Below are positions 35,315-43,620 of a DNA stretch of 64,000 nucleotides, one piece after another. The translations under genes were made by a program, and so were the position numbers. This DNA comes from a virus. The notes below the pieces were generated by a model that made no database searches, was not told the DNA's origin, and saw only the letters and a program-made list of their open reading frames with translations. Each line of letters begins with the position of its first letter. The stretch's first letter is position 1. The stretch is taken from positions 33,368 through 97,367 of IMG/VR virus record IMGVR_UViG_3300013132_000034; one strand, written 5' to 3'.

Positions 35315-36176
35315 CACCAAATCCCAACAAGTATTTCATATTTTTTATACAAATATCTAATGCAACGTTTGTATCTGTAAAATTAAAGCCTAATTGCTTA
35401 ACTTTAGCGTTTGAAAGAACACAATTAGATCTATTAGCTTTTACGTTTAAATCCTTAACATCAATAATATTCCATGAAGGGTTGTTGATTTCGTTGGCTC
35501 TAAAAATTTCTATTATATCTCTTGCCTCCATAGCATTGTCGTTCACAACATTATATATACCGGGTTTAAAGTTGTAACCTCTTACCAAATAATATATAAA
35601 TTTGTTTAAATCATCTATATACGTAAGACTATTACGCATGCTTATTAAATTATTATAGGAATAAATTTTTGTAAGATAGTTTTTATCTTCTAATGTATGT
35701 GTAAAAGGCATTCTTATTCTTAAGATTGCTAAGTTTTCGTTATTAAATTTATTAGCTAATTCAAAAATGTGTTTAGTTTTTGAATAAAATGAGGATTCAG
35801 AATTAAAAATACCAAAATTAGGCTCATCCTCTTCCGTAAACTCTTTATCATAACCTGTATATATACAACCGGAAGATACATATATATGTCTTATGCTTAA
35901 TTCATGACATACTGATTGTACTAATAGAGGCACCTCTACGTTATACTTAAAACAATCTTGCTTATTTTGTTCGCACCCATCTACATTAGGTCTACCGGTG
36001 TAACCGGAACAATTTATAACAAAATCGGGATTTTCTTGTAGAAGATATTTTTTAAAAACTTCTTTATTTGAATAATCTAATATCTCCTTAGTTATATGCT
36101 TTAAATTAAAAAAACTTCCTTGCAAAAATCTTTGCAAATGATTACCTATAAACCCGCCTCCAAGAATTAAAATCAT
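35298..36176 (-). CDS. NAD(P)-dependent sugar epimerase/reductase (RmlD-like SDR)
   Basis: The 292-residue extended short-chain dehydrogenase has the Rossmann nucleotide-binding motif GGGFIG (6-11), then NCSGYTGRPNVDGCEQN, SSGCIYTG (101-108) and the catalytic Y131SKTK135. These resemble dTDP-4-dehydrorhamnose reductases and NDP-sugar epimerases. It probably modifies a nucleotide sugar for virion, DNA or host-surface glycosylation; two glycosyltransferases lie at 42.3 and 48.5 kb. The exact substrate cannot be told. It begins at the stop of the 99-residue gene. Confidence 0.8.
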   Translation of the reverse strand: MILILGGGFIGNHLQRFLQGSFFNLKHITKEILDYSNKEVFKKYLLQENPDFVINCSGYTGRPNVDGCEQNKQDCFKYNVEVPLLVQSVCHELSIRHIYVSSGCIYTGYDKEFTEEDEPNFGIFNSESSFYSKTKHIFELANKFNNENLAILRIRMPFTHTLEDKNYLTKIYSYNNLISMRNSLTYIDDLNKFIYYLVRGYNFKPGIYNVVNDNAMEARDIIEIFRANEINNPSWNIIDVKDLNVKANRSNCVLSNAKVKQLGFNFTDTNVALDICIKNMKYLLGFGDDKAI

Positions 36177-36475
36177 TAAAATGGAAAGTCTTTATCTGGA
36201 TCTTCAGACTGATTAAACAAAAACTTATTAAGTAACGCAGATAATGAATCAGCCTCTTGTTGATTGTGCGCCGAAATAACATGTACAGGCTCACCTGTAG
36301 GTGAATAGCCCAGTAAAATATAACTGTTTAAAAACTCTTCTATAGTAGCTTTTAATGCTTCAATGTCTCTTGTTTTTGAAGTAATCTCGGATGCTTGTGA
36401 TGAGAGGTAATTATTAAGAGCTGCTTTTAAAATTTTATCTAATTCTTGAGACTTTTTTTCTTTCTTATTTTTCAT
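36176..36475 (-). CDS. hypothetical protein, 99 residues
   Basis: It starts MKNKKEKKSQELDKILKAAL and is helical with a coiled-coil-like stretch to about residue 50, followed by YILLGYSPTGEPVHVISAHNQQEADSLSALLNKFL. No family is recognised. It abuts the epimerase gene and is probably in the same transcript as the clamp gene 36872-37612 upstream. Confidence 0.6.
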   Translation of the reverse strand: MKNKKEKKSQELDKILKAALNNYLSSQASEITSKTRDIEALKATIEEFLNSYILLGYSPTGEPVHVISAHNQQEADSLSALLNKFLFNQSEDPDKDFPF

Positions 36476-36505
36476 ATTATCACCCCATTGTCATTATTAT
36501 CTTTT

Positions 36506-36871
36506 TTAGGCTTCTTCATTAATAATATTTAATTGTTTCTTTACGTAGATGCTATTATCGCTTACATTATTTGCGACACCTCTTGCTATTAATTGCTGTA
36601 TAACAACCTCAAGCGAGTCTGTTTTAAGATTAAAATTTTTAGGAAATTTAACGCCGCCATCGTTAAATTCAAACAATACATCATTTAAAAAATCTTTATT
36701 CGTATAACATGTTATAAAGACAGACGAACCGCTTGGATCAACTAAAATTGTCCATCTACGCGGATCATGCTTACCGTACCTAAAAAACATTTTTAATACT
36801 ATAAAACCATTATCACGGAGTCTTTTTATAAAATATCCTGCTGTTTTAATCTTGTTGTTAGATATTTTCAT
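36506..36871 (-). CDS. hypothetical protein next to the sliding clamp, 121 residues
   Basis: The protein begins MKISNNKIKTAGYFIKRLRDNGFIVLKMFFRYGKHDPRRWTILVDPSGSSVFITCY, an alpha-beta layout with basic patches. It ends in INEEA. It follows gp45 with no gap. T4 keeps the RegA translational repressor and gp62 near gp45, and RegA is a 122-residue protein, so a RegA-like role is possible by size and position. I cannot confirm it by motif. Confidence 0.55.
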   Translation of the reverse strand: MKISNNKIKTAGYFIKRLRDNGFIVLKMFFRYGKHDPRRWTILVDPSGSSVFITCYTNKDFLNDVLFEFNDGGVKFPKNFNLKTDSLEVVIQQLIARGVANNVSDNSIYVKKQLNIINEEA

Positions 36872-37612
36872 TTAATTGACTAATGCCGATACTACATACT
36901 TACCGCTATATCCGGATTCTTCAAGGTCAAAAAGAAATACCCCAAGATTGCTATTAAATTTAACGTTTAATAAGTTAGATTTTGATGAGCTTATTAATCT
37001 TACAATTTCAAAATTTACAGCAACTGGTTGATTTATTTTGTCCCCAGCAAATTCATCCGAAATTTTTATGGCTATACTATCCACATTATGTCTATTGTTA
37101 TCAGTAAAATCACAAAATACGTTATTATTCTCAGTGTATAGATAGAGCTTACTAATATCTAATGCAATAGTACTTGCTTTTAAAATATTCTGTAAATCTA
37201 ATTTTTTAATATTGAAATTTGTAGAAAATTCTAAAGAAAATATTTTTTTTACATTAATTTTTGGTACTATGATAATACCATCTTCAAGCAAATGATATTT
37301 AAATTTAAAATAGTTACTTTTAAAAGATATATTATTGTTTTCTAAAGCTAGTTCTTGTGAATCTTCCTCAATACAAGAAAATATTTTAATTAATTTCTTT
37401 ACATCAGGTACATTAATAGTTACTAAATTATCATTTATAAAGTTATTCTTTTGACTTGTTGAGGTATAATATACAACGGTATTGTCATTATTACTACAAA
37501 CACAAAACGCGTTGTTTTTTTCAAAGCTTAGTACGCAACTATCGACTAATTTAGAAATACTAGTTAGATAACCGTTAGTAAAACTTTTTAGAGCTTCAAT
37601 TTTGAGAGCCAT
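36872..37612 (-). CDS. 45: sliding clamp gp45-like
   Basis: The 246-residue protein has the repetitive beta-alpha-beta layout of a PCNA-type clamp. T4 gp45 is 228 residues. Segments such as VTINVPDVKKLIKIFSCIEED, IKKLDLQNILKASTIALDISKLYLY and AVNFEIVRLISSSKSNLLNVKFNSNLGVFLFD mirror its two domains, and the C-terminal SGYSGKYVVSALVN is typical. It tethers gp43 to DNA and, in T4, also activates late transcription with gp33 and gp55, both relevant to the late promoters found here. Confidence 0.85.
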   Translation of the reverse strand: MALKIEALKSFTNGYLTSISKLVDSCVLSFEKNNAFCVCSNNDNTVVYYTSTSQKNNFINDNLVTINVPDVKKLIKIFSCIEEDSQELALENNNISFKSNYFKFKYHLLEDGIIIVPKINVKKIFSLEFSTNFNIKKLDLQNILKASTIALDISKLYLYTENNNVFCDFTDNNRHNVDSIAIKISDEFAGDKINQPVAVNFEIVRLISSSKSNLLNVKFNSNLGVFLFDLEESGYSGKYVVSALVN

Positions 37613-37621
37613 TTATTGATA

Positions 37622-38038
37622 TTATATGTCTTTTTTTTTATTATCAAGAGCTTCTCTTAATTTAAATACTTCTGATTCTAATGAAATTACTTTGCGATAA
37701 ACATCGTCTATTTTTTGAAAAATTTCATTTAAATCATATTTTTTATCGAATGGTAAAAGCAATTGATCATCATTTACATTAGGAGCTGCTACAGTAACAG
37801 TTTGTAATACTGGTTGATGGCTAGGCTGTACCGCTTGTTGCTGTTGCGCATGTGATATTGGATTTATACCTTTAGATAAATCATGTTCTAGAGCAACTTT
37901 TTTAATGTCAAGGGATTCAGGTCTAATACGACCATCAATAATTTTTGAATCAATCTCATTAAGAGAACCTTTTACAGCGCCAAGAAAACTAACTAATGCT
38001 AAATTTTCTTGATATTCTTCCTGTGGTGTTTTAGTCAT
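37622..38038 (-). CDS. hypothetical protein downstream of SSB, 138 residues
   Basis: It begins MTKTPQEEYQENLALVSFLGAVKGSLNEIDSKIIDG, followed by a Gln/Pro/Val-rich linker (about residues 62-88) and a C-terminal coiled coil (LNEIFQKIDDVYRKVISLESEVFKLREALDNKKK). It overlaps the gp32 stop by 8 nt and precedes gp45, so it belongs to the replication operon. It is probably a small adaptor, but no family is recognised. Confidence 0.6.
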   Translation of the reverse strand: MTKTPQEEYQENLALVSFLGAVKGSLNEIDSKIIDGRIRPESLDIKKVALEHDLSKGINPISHAQQQQAVQPSHQPVLQTVTVAAPNVNDDQLLLPFDKKYDLNEIFQKIDDVYRKVISLESEVFKLREALDNKKKDI

Positions 38039-38873
38039 CTATACCATCTAAAAGTCTCTTAACTTCATCGTCATCAACTGCAGTTGTATCGGTGGTTGGT
38101 GATGCGGCAAGAGCGGGCTCTCTAGTAGAACTTTTCTTAGTATCAACAGACTCATCATTATTAGCTTCTATACATAGAAAATGTTCATCGAGAAGCTTCT
38201 TAAGATCATCATACGATTTTACTGGATTGATCTTCGCAAGATCATGTACACCATTAAGGACTTCTTTAATATTCTTATCATTTAAACTATCGATTGCCTT
38301 AGGCATAGAAAACTTAGAAGACACATATGTCTTGTATCCACCTTGTGTTTCACAAACTATCTTTAAATTAACACCATCAGATTTGAGCGAGAAAACACGA
38401 GGACCAAGGTCGTCAGCATCATCACCATCGATAGCGCGCATAACAATCTTGTGAAGTTGTTTACCGAACTGCAATATTTTAACTTTACCATTGTTATCAG
38501 GGTTAGTTGGGTCTTCAACTACATAAACATTAACTAACCATCTCTCTGCCCAAACTAATGAACTAGCTTTCTTCTTTTCATCTTCTGTACCGGAACGAAG
38601 AAGTTTGTATTTGAGTTCAGAGATTGGATCGCGTTCACCAAATGTTGATGGAGAAATAGCAGAAATAAATTTACCGGTAGCATAACTATTCCAGGAATGC
38701 TGAAAGTAATGAAAAAAGGTTTTTGACGGATCTGTAATATTAGGTAGAAGTCTAACAACATAAGTTTTATCAGATTCCATTCGCAGAATGTCGCGGTAAG
38801 ATGAATTGGTAGAATCCTGTCTAACAAGAGCGGTTTTTATACTTTCAAACATTGACTTGGTGATATCGTTCAT
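38031..38873 (-). CDS. 32: single-stranded DNA-binding protein gp32-like
   Basis: The 280-residue protein has the gp32 layout. The N-terminal KSMFESIKTAL segment may mediate cooperativity. The OB core contains YVVRLLPNITDPSKTFFHYFQHSW, WAERWLVNVYVVEDPTNPDNNGKVKILQFGKQLHKIV and DGVNLKIVCETQGGYKTYVSSKF. The tail is acidic (DDDEVKRLLDGIDD). It lacks the three cysteines that with a histidine bind zinc in T4 gp32. It protects ssDNA and recruits gp59, gp43 and UvsXY. It overlaps the next gene by 8 nt. Confidence 0.9.
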   Translation of the reverse strand: MNDITKSMFESIKTALVRQDSTNSSYRDILRMESDKTYVVRLLPNITDPSKTFFHYFQHSWNSYATGKFISAISPSTFGERDPISELKYKLLRSGTEDEKKKASSLVWAERWLVNVYVVEDPTNPDNNGKVKILQFGKQLHKIVMRAIDGDDADDLGPRVFSLKSDGVNLKIVCETQGGYKTYVSSKFSMPKAIDSLNDKNIKEVLNGVHDLAKINPVKSYDDLKKLLDEHFLCIEANNDESVDTKKSSTREPALAASPTTDTTAVDDDEVKRLLDGIDD

Positions 38874-38903
38874 AAGAATATAATAGTATGTTTTATATAA
38901 ATA

Positions 38904-39536
38904 TCAAGCAATTTTCTTTAAACCTTCTCTTACTAATATTTTAAGTTTTTTAGACCTAATAAAATTATTATAAATATTGTCAGTATTTTCTAAAATGTTG
39001 CCTAAAATAAATTTATATGTTTCAAAATGTTTGTTAAGTTTAGCGACTGCATTGGTATATCCCATAACAGTATAAAGATTTATTTTATGTTCTTGTAAAT
39101 GTGTGATAAATGAAGGTAATGTTTCATCATTTTTAGTATAATCTAAATAATTTAAAACGCTTATATTATTTTCTTTGCAAAATTGTTTAATGAATTTAAT
39201 TGAATCTAATGTGTATTTTAGACAATCTTCACTATCCGGGTTACATGACTCGTTTTGATTTTTGTAAAGATTATATGCTTTTATAGCTTTAGGGCTTATA
39301 AAATACTTTAGGTCGAAAAATTTTTCGTCTTTATAAATTTTATATGGCGCATTAAAAAAATCATCTATATTAATTTTTTTAAATTTATTAAAAAATAAGC
39401 TTAGTTTTTTTACATAAAAAACAGTACTATCATCTAAGTCAGAAAAGTCTTTTCTTAAATTATAAGGTTTATTATTATTTTTTTTGTAACAGCTTAGATG
39501 TTTATTGTAAATAAATTTTTCGAAATCATTAAGCAT
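38904..39536 (-). CDS. helicase-loader candidate (gp59-like by position)
   Basis: The 210-residue helical protein lies directly upstream of gp32, where T4 places gp59 (217 residues). FYVKKLSLFFNKFKKINIDDFFNAPYKIY followed by KAIKAYNLY roughly parallels the gp59 segment with KLSEKYKL...FISN...ALVFYREY. A basic end (SKKLKILVREGLKKIA) fits DNA binding. gp59 loads gp41 on gp32-coated forks. The match is weak, so this is a synteny-supported hypothesis. It is translated in a chain with the bS21-like gene (8-nt overlap). Confidence 0.45.
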   Translation of the reverse strand: MLNDFEKFIYNKHLSCYKKNNNKPYNLRKDFSDLDDSTVFYVKKLSLFFNKFKKINIDDFFNAPYKIYKDEKFFDLKYFISPKAIKAYNLYKNQNESCNPDSEDCLKYTLDSIKFIKQFCKENNISVLNYLDYTKNDETLPSFITHLQEHKINLYTVMGYTNAVAKLNKHFETYKFILGNILENTDNIYNNFIRSKKLKILVREGLKKIA

Positions 39537-39738
39537 TATAAAACTTCCACTTAAACCTAGATCTCTCTTTTTTAAGCTTCTTTAAGACTGAAGGTTTAGA
39601 CACTCTTCTCCTATATCTTAAATCCTCGAGAACTTCTGATTGCTTAACTTGTTTTATGAATGCGTTAAGTTTTTTATCAAAATATTCCTTATTGGTTGCT
39701 TTTTTTGTATCTAATTTTACTTCTGCGTTTATTCTCAT
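39529..39738 (-). CDS. ribosomal protein bS21-like
   Basis: The 69-residue basic protein has the bS21 pattern: FDKKLNAFIKQVKQSEVLEDLRYRRRVSKPSVLKKLKKERSRFKWKF. This mirrors the conserved L..FK...e.sgil.elr.R..y.KPS..rk.k of bS21. bS21 sits near the anti-Shine-Dalgarno of 16S rRNA and helps initiation. Phage-encoded bS21 genes are known from aquatic phages. It overlaps both neighbours by a few nt, in the operon leading to gp32. It probably enters host ribosomes to favour phage mRNAs; that is inference. Confidence 0.75.
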   Translation of the reverse strand: MRINAEVKLDTKKATNKEYFDKKLNAFIKQVKQSEVLEDLRYRRRVSKPSVLKKLKKERSRFKWKFYNA

Positions 39739-40016
39739 GGTTTTTCTCTATTAAGGTATTTCATTATGTATTTGCTCTTATATAATGTAGGATCAAATTC
39801 AAAGAATATTTTAAATGCATTGTAATCATTATCCACTTCTAAAACTTGTTTTAATAATTTTTTGACACCTTCATTTTTTAGGCAGAGCAAAAATATGTTT
39901 GCGAGGTTTAATTTCTTACCATTAGTTAAATAGATAAATGTACAAAAAGAAAGAAAATTATGCATAGTTTCAGATTCAACTAACTTATACGACGGATTAA
40001 GTTCGCGTATGTTCAT
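39735..40016 (-). CDS. hypothetical protein, 93 residues
   Basis: It is a helical protein (ESETMHNFLSFCTFIYLTNGKKLNLANIFLLCLKNEGVKKLLKQVLE) with no recognised motif. In T4 the order upstream of gp32 is 33-59-32, so this gene could by position be a late co-activator like gp33 (112 residues). I see no clamp-binding tail typical of gp33, so I leave it unnamed. It overlaps its neighbours by 20 and 4 nt. Confidence 0.55.
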   Translation of the reverse strand: MNIRELNPSYKLVESETMHNFLSFCTFIYLTNGKKLNLANIFLLCLKNEGVKKLLKQVLEVDNDYNAFKIFFEFDPTLYKSKYIMKYLNREKP

Positions 40017-40893
40017 TTAAAGGAAAAAATTTCTTGGTAGCTTCCAGTATGTTTTCGTTAATTGAGCTGTATGCTGCATACTCGGTGCCATAGCCTGAAA
40101 AACATTTATTTACTAAATCACCTAAATCAACATTTAAATTTTTATTCTTCCTAAAATGAGCTGTTTTCTTTTCTAAATCTAGTACTAAGGCAATATCATA
40201 TCCTTTTTTAAGTATTTTATGTGCTGCTTCGTTTTTAAATTTATTACAAAAAGTAGATACAGTGTTGTAGTTTTTACCGTCAAAAAGCAAGTTGCCTTTA
40301 AAAAGTCTTAATCCTTTGAGAGTAATAGCTAGTTCTTTTAAAATTATATTAATTTTGCTATTCTCTGATTCTGTAAAGATTATAACACCAGAATTAAATT
40401 TTTTTATAAATGCCTCTACTTTATTAAAATCGGGCAATGTTTTGAAATAGTAGAACAATTTTAAAGGTGTCAAATCTTCATTAAATTCGAACGTCAAATA
40501 GCTCTTGACATTATTGAGGAATATAAGTTGATTATTTGTTATCACATTATTAGAATGTGCTTTAAACAATTTTATAAATTGTTCTAATGTAGTAATACTA
40601 TCTGCAGATAGTATATGTGCATTTTTAAGTTTTGGTAAATCTATCAATTTTTTATTAATAATGTAAATATTTTTTTTATCTAAATCATTACTAAAATTTT
40701 TAAAATTATAAAATCCAACAACATATACAAATTTAAATTGTTCAAAATCTAATTTTTTTAAATCATTATACAGATTATTTTCGGTTGAAACAACAACAGT
40801 AATATTTTCTTTCTGTGTAAACCATTTAAACGACAGTATACACGTTGCAGCTTCAATGTTTGAGGGCACTACAAAACAGTATTTATCCGTCAT
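39997..40893 (-). CDS. unknown, possible degenerate DHH/RecJ-like phosphoesterase
   Basis: The 298-residue protein begins MTDKYCFVVPSNIEAATCILSFKWF, a Rossmann-like start. The C-terminal segment GYDIALVLDLEKKTAHFRKNKNLNVDLGDLVNKCFSGYGTEYAAYSSI resembles the DHHA1 substrate-binding domain (SvRs...vd...a....GGGH..AAG). The DHH motif itself is not visible, and the glycine-histidine motif is changed to GYGTEYAA. It may be an inactive relative or a different family. It is the first gene of the operon running through bS21-like to gp32. Confidence 0.5.
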   Translation of the reverse strand: MTDKYCFVVPSNIEAATCILSFKWFTQKENITVVVSTENNLYNDLKKLDFEQFKFVYVVGFYNFKNFSNDLDKKNIYIINKKLIDLPKLKNAHILSADSITTLEQFIKLFKAHSNNVITNNQLIFLNNVKSYLTFEFNEDLTPLKLFYYFKTLPDFNKVEAFIKKFNSGVIIFTESENSKINIILKELAITLKGLRLFKGNLLFDGKNYNTVSTFCNKFKNEAAHKILKKGYDIALVLDLEKKTAHFRKNKNLNVDLGDLVNKCFSGYGTEYAAYSSINENILEATKKFFPLNEHTRT

Positions 40894-40924
40894 TATTTAA
40901 TTATTTAGGAAATATCAATTATAA

Positions 40925-42259
40925 TCAATTATTATCTGCAAGAACTTTTAGGGTTGACGTCAAAGAATTACTTTCGTCCGTATCATTTATAGTGTCATCC
41001 TGGGTTATAGATAATGTGGGGTAATCTATTCTCAATAAAACGTTTCCGAAATTAGGGCCAAATCTGTTCTTCATCATACCTAGATGAATTACGCCTAATT
41101 CTCTTTCTTCATCTGTTTGAAAAATACTCATAACTACATCGGCGGTAGCTGCAAGACCTATACTTTCACTAATAGTAGCAATAGAGGGGTCATTCTCACT
41201 ATAGCCAGATCTGTTTAATTGAGTAGCTGAAATAATAGGGCAATTAAAAATATACGACATTGCTCTTATTTTTTCTGTTACATATTTTACTCTCTCATAT
41301 GAATTAGTGCCTGTAGAAGAATGAAGAAGGTTGAGATAGTCAATTACAATAGCGTCTATTTTAATACCTTTAGAAAGAAATTTTTTTATAAATGCATTTA
41401 ATTGTAATGGAGTAACTGTTGAGGGTGGAAATTCTTTTACATATATTTTTGCGTTAGGATTTTTTCTATTAAATTCGTCTATACCGATTTTTAATTGTTC
41501 TTGTTCACCTTTTAATCTAAAAAGAGGAATTTTAGTTAAGTTAGATGATAAGCGTTTTGCATAAATCAATTCTGGCATTTCAAGTGAAATAATGAGAACT
41601 GTTTTATTTTGCTTAGCTATATTAACAGCAATATTTGCTAAGAAAATAGATTTTCCGATATTAGTTTCACCTGCAAATACATATAATGACCTACCATTTT
41701 CTTGTAACCCCCCACCAATTCTATGGTCTATCCAAGGGTAACCAGTGGTAATATAATTTTCAACCTTATTAAGATCATCAACAATAGCTTGAGAGTTAGA
41801 TAAAATTTCAATACCGAGATCTACCGACAAATTTATGCTACAAGATGATTCAAATTTTTGTAATATTTCTGATGTATTTATTTCACCCTTTGTACACTTA
41901 TCAGCTACTTCTAGCATAGTGGTATATACGGCTTTTTCCTTTAAAAACCGCTCAGTATTTTTATAAAGTTCATCTTCATTAAAATTTTTGTCAATATCTT
42001 TAAATTTTGATATCGCTTCTTTAAAATTGTCTTTAAGCTTATCTGTGTTTAAATATGCTTTAACTTCAGTTAGAGTGGGTACTGTACCAGTTTTGATGTA
42101 AAATTCGCGAATTATAGAAAAAATACTTTTGATATTTTTATCTTTAAAATAGGTCGGTTTTAAGTGATCAGCAATAGAACCTAAATACTTTTCATCAGTA
42201 AGTGATTTGTATAGTACAATATGCTCGAAGTAATCTAGATCTAGTTCTCTATCTTGCAT
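40925..42259 (-). CDS. 41: replicative DNA helicase gp41-like (DnaB family)
   Basis: The 444-residue protein has the DnaB-type layout: a helical N-terminal domain and a RecA-like motor. Walker A is GETNIGKS (197-204), with SLEMPELIYAKRL (225-237), Walker B IDAIVIDYLNLL (301-312) and ATQLNRSGY as motif H3/H4. It unwinds the fork 5'-3' as a hexamer and works with primase gp61. T4 gp41 is 475 residues. No late box precedes it. Confidence 0.92.
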   Translation of the reverse strand: MQDRELDLDYFEHIVLYKSLTDEKYLGSIADHLKPTYFKDKNIKSIFSIIREFYIKTGTVPTLTEVKAYLNTDKLKDNFKEAISKFKDIDKNFNEDELYKNTERFLKEKAVYTTMLEVADKCTKGEINTSEILQKFESSCSINLSVDLGIEILSNSQAIVDDLNKVENYITTGYPWIDHRIGGGLQENGRSLYVFAGETNIGKSIFLANIAVNIAKQNKTVLIISLEMPELIYAKRLSSNLTKIPLFRLKGEQEQLKIGIDEFNRKNPNAKIYVKEFPPSTVTPLQLNAFIKKFLSKGIKIDAIVIDYLNLLHSSTGTNSYERVKYVTEKIRAMSYIFNCPIISATQLNRSGYSENDPSIATISESIGLAATADVVMSIFQTDEERELGVIHLGMMKNRFGPNFGNVLLRIDYPTLSITQDDTINDTDESNSLTSTLKVLADNN

Positions 42260-42294
42260 AGGTTAAGCTAATAATATAACAAATTATTTGATAA

Positions 42295-42969
42295 TCAAGA
42301 AGAATATTCAGAAAGAAATTTTTCTTCGCTTTGCAAATAATTATCATCAAACGCTCTCAAACCTGGTGAACAATGAATTACATTAATCGGCCATACACAA
42401 AGTTTTAATTTTTTCTTATTTGCGTCTATACTCGAAGCAATATCATAATGATGAAAATTATAATTCTCATTAAATTTCCAGTTTACTGATTTTACTTTTT
42501 TGACGTTAACTGCAATAAAAAGACCGTCAAGCAAAGCAACTCTTGCAGGTGTGGGGCCAAAGCTAGTTACATATCTTGAAGTATTTGTTTTATCAGTATA
42601 ATGAGCTACCGCTCCTCTAAGATTTCCGCTTTGAAAGCCGCCTGCCATTAAATGCCAAAGGCTTGGTTTAGATATTAGCGGGTTAATACAACCTGCAAGG
42701 CCAATAATATCATACCCCTGTTCAAAGGCTGCATTTAGTTTTTTTTCAAGCTTTAAATCATCTATAAAAACATCGTCGTGGGCAAATACTATTGTATCAT
42801 ATTCATCAGAATCTTTACTATATAAAAAATTATTATAACTTTTACTTAAACCTTCTTTATTCTCTCTCTTAAAAAAAACATCTAAATGATCAAATTCTAA
42901 GCAACTTTTATATAGCTCAGTTACTGTCTCATCCGCGCATGGCGTGCAACTAAAAACACAAATACTCAT
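42295..42969 (-). CDS. family-2-like glycosyltransferase (StrF-like GT-A domain)
   Basis: The 224-residue protein has the short GT-A layout of StrF-like transferases: LSKSYNNFLYSKDSDEYDTIVFAHDDVFIDD, with HDD at 64-66 acting as the DxD-type metal site. It continues with LLDGLFIAVN and NFHHYDIASSIDA. It transfers a sugar to an unknown acceptor. It overlaps the amidotransferase stop as ATGA and forms an operon uvsX-queC-amidotransferase-glycosyltransferase. It may decorate modified DNA bases, virion proteins or host surface glycans; the sequence does not decide. Confidence 0.75.
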   Translation of the reverse strand: MSICVFSCTPCADETVTELYKSCLEFDHLDVFFKRENKEGLSKSYNNFLYSKDSDEYDTIVFAHDDVFIDDLKLEKKLNAAFEQGYDIIGLAGCINPLISKPSLWHLMAGGFQSGNLRGAVAHYTDKTNTSRYVTSFGPTPARVALLDGLFIAVNVKKVKSVNWKFNENYNFHHYDIASSIDANKKKLKLCVWPINVIHCSPGLRAFDDNYLQSEEKFLSEYSS

Positions 42970-43616
42970 ACTATAAAAAATGGACTATTACCATTAAATT
43001 TTGATACTTTCGTTAATCCCTCTTGAGTTACTAAGAAGATAGTATTATTTTCTAATTCTTCCAATCCAATATCAGGGTAAGATGAAAATTCGCATTGTAA
43101 AAAGTTGCCGTAAAGAGTACTGCCACACCTCACGAGGTAAATATTTTTGCTTTGTGTGTTAAATATCCACAAGCTATAAGTGCCTTCTAAAATTTCGCAA
43201 ACGTTTCTTACTGTTGTTAATTCGTCTTTGTCTTCAAGAAAAGTAAGTAAACTTGGTATAATACTGCTATCTACTGAATTAACATGGTCGGGTAAATATT
43301 TTTGTTTTATTGTTTCGAAATTCGATAATACACCGTTATGCGCAACTATCCAATTACCATCAATAAATGGATGAGATGTATCTCTATTAAAGCTTCTTTC
43401 TGACGAAGTAGGGGCTTGTGTATGTCCAAGAAGATAGAAATAGTTATCTTTAAAAAAATTATCAATATCAACTACCCCGGGTTGCGCTTCACATAGCTGT
43501 ACATCTCGGTTTTGTGTTAAGAATAAGCACCCAAAAGCAAAATCCCCGCGCTCTCTATTTAAATTATAAAGAGTTTCAAACCTCTCTTTATCAGTAGAGC
43601 CGAAAATACCACACAT
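42966..43616 (-). CDS. class II glutamine amidotransferase (Gat partner of QueC)
   Basis: The 216-residue protein is a stand-alone Ntn-type glutaminase: nucleophile C2 in MCGIFGSTD, LGHTQAPT (63-70), AHNGVLSN (92-99) and a VDSSII segment near 115-120. It releases ammonia from glutamine for a partner enzyme. It lacks any synthase or isomerase domain. Only 4 nt separate it from QueC, and in crenarchaea and some phages a fused Gat-QueC makes the archaeosine-type base. A split Gat-QueC is therefore the most attractive reading. The usual GHTR arginine is Gln here, which is unusual. Confidence 0.8.
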   Translation of the reverse strand: MCGIFGSTDKERFETLYNLNRERGDFAFGCLFLTQNRDVQLCEAQPGVVDIDNFFKDNYFYLLGHTQAPTSSERSFNRDTSHPFIDGNWIVAHNGVLSNFETIKQKYLPDHVNSVDSSIIPSLLTFLEDKDELTTVRNVCEILEGTYSLWIFNTQSKNIYLVRCGSTLYGNFLQCEFSSYPDIGLEELENNTIFLVTQEGLTKVSKFNGNSPFFIV

Positions 43617-43620
43617 AATA

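Noticed and set aside
38896-38903. TATAAATA on the plus strand next to gp32
   Set aside because: No plus-strand gene follows; it would transcribe antisense into the gp59-like gene. Such boxes occur by chance in AT-rich sequence.
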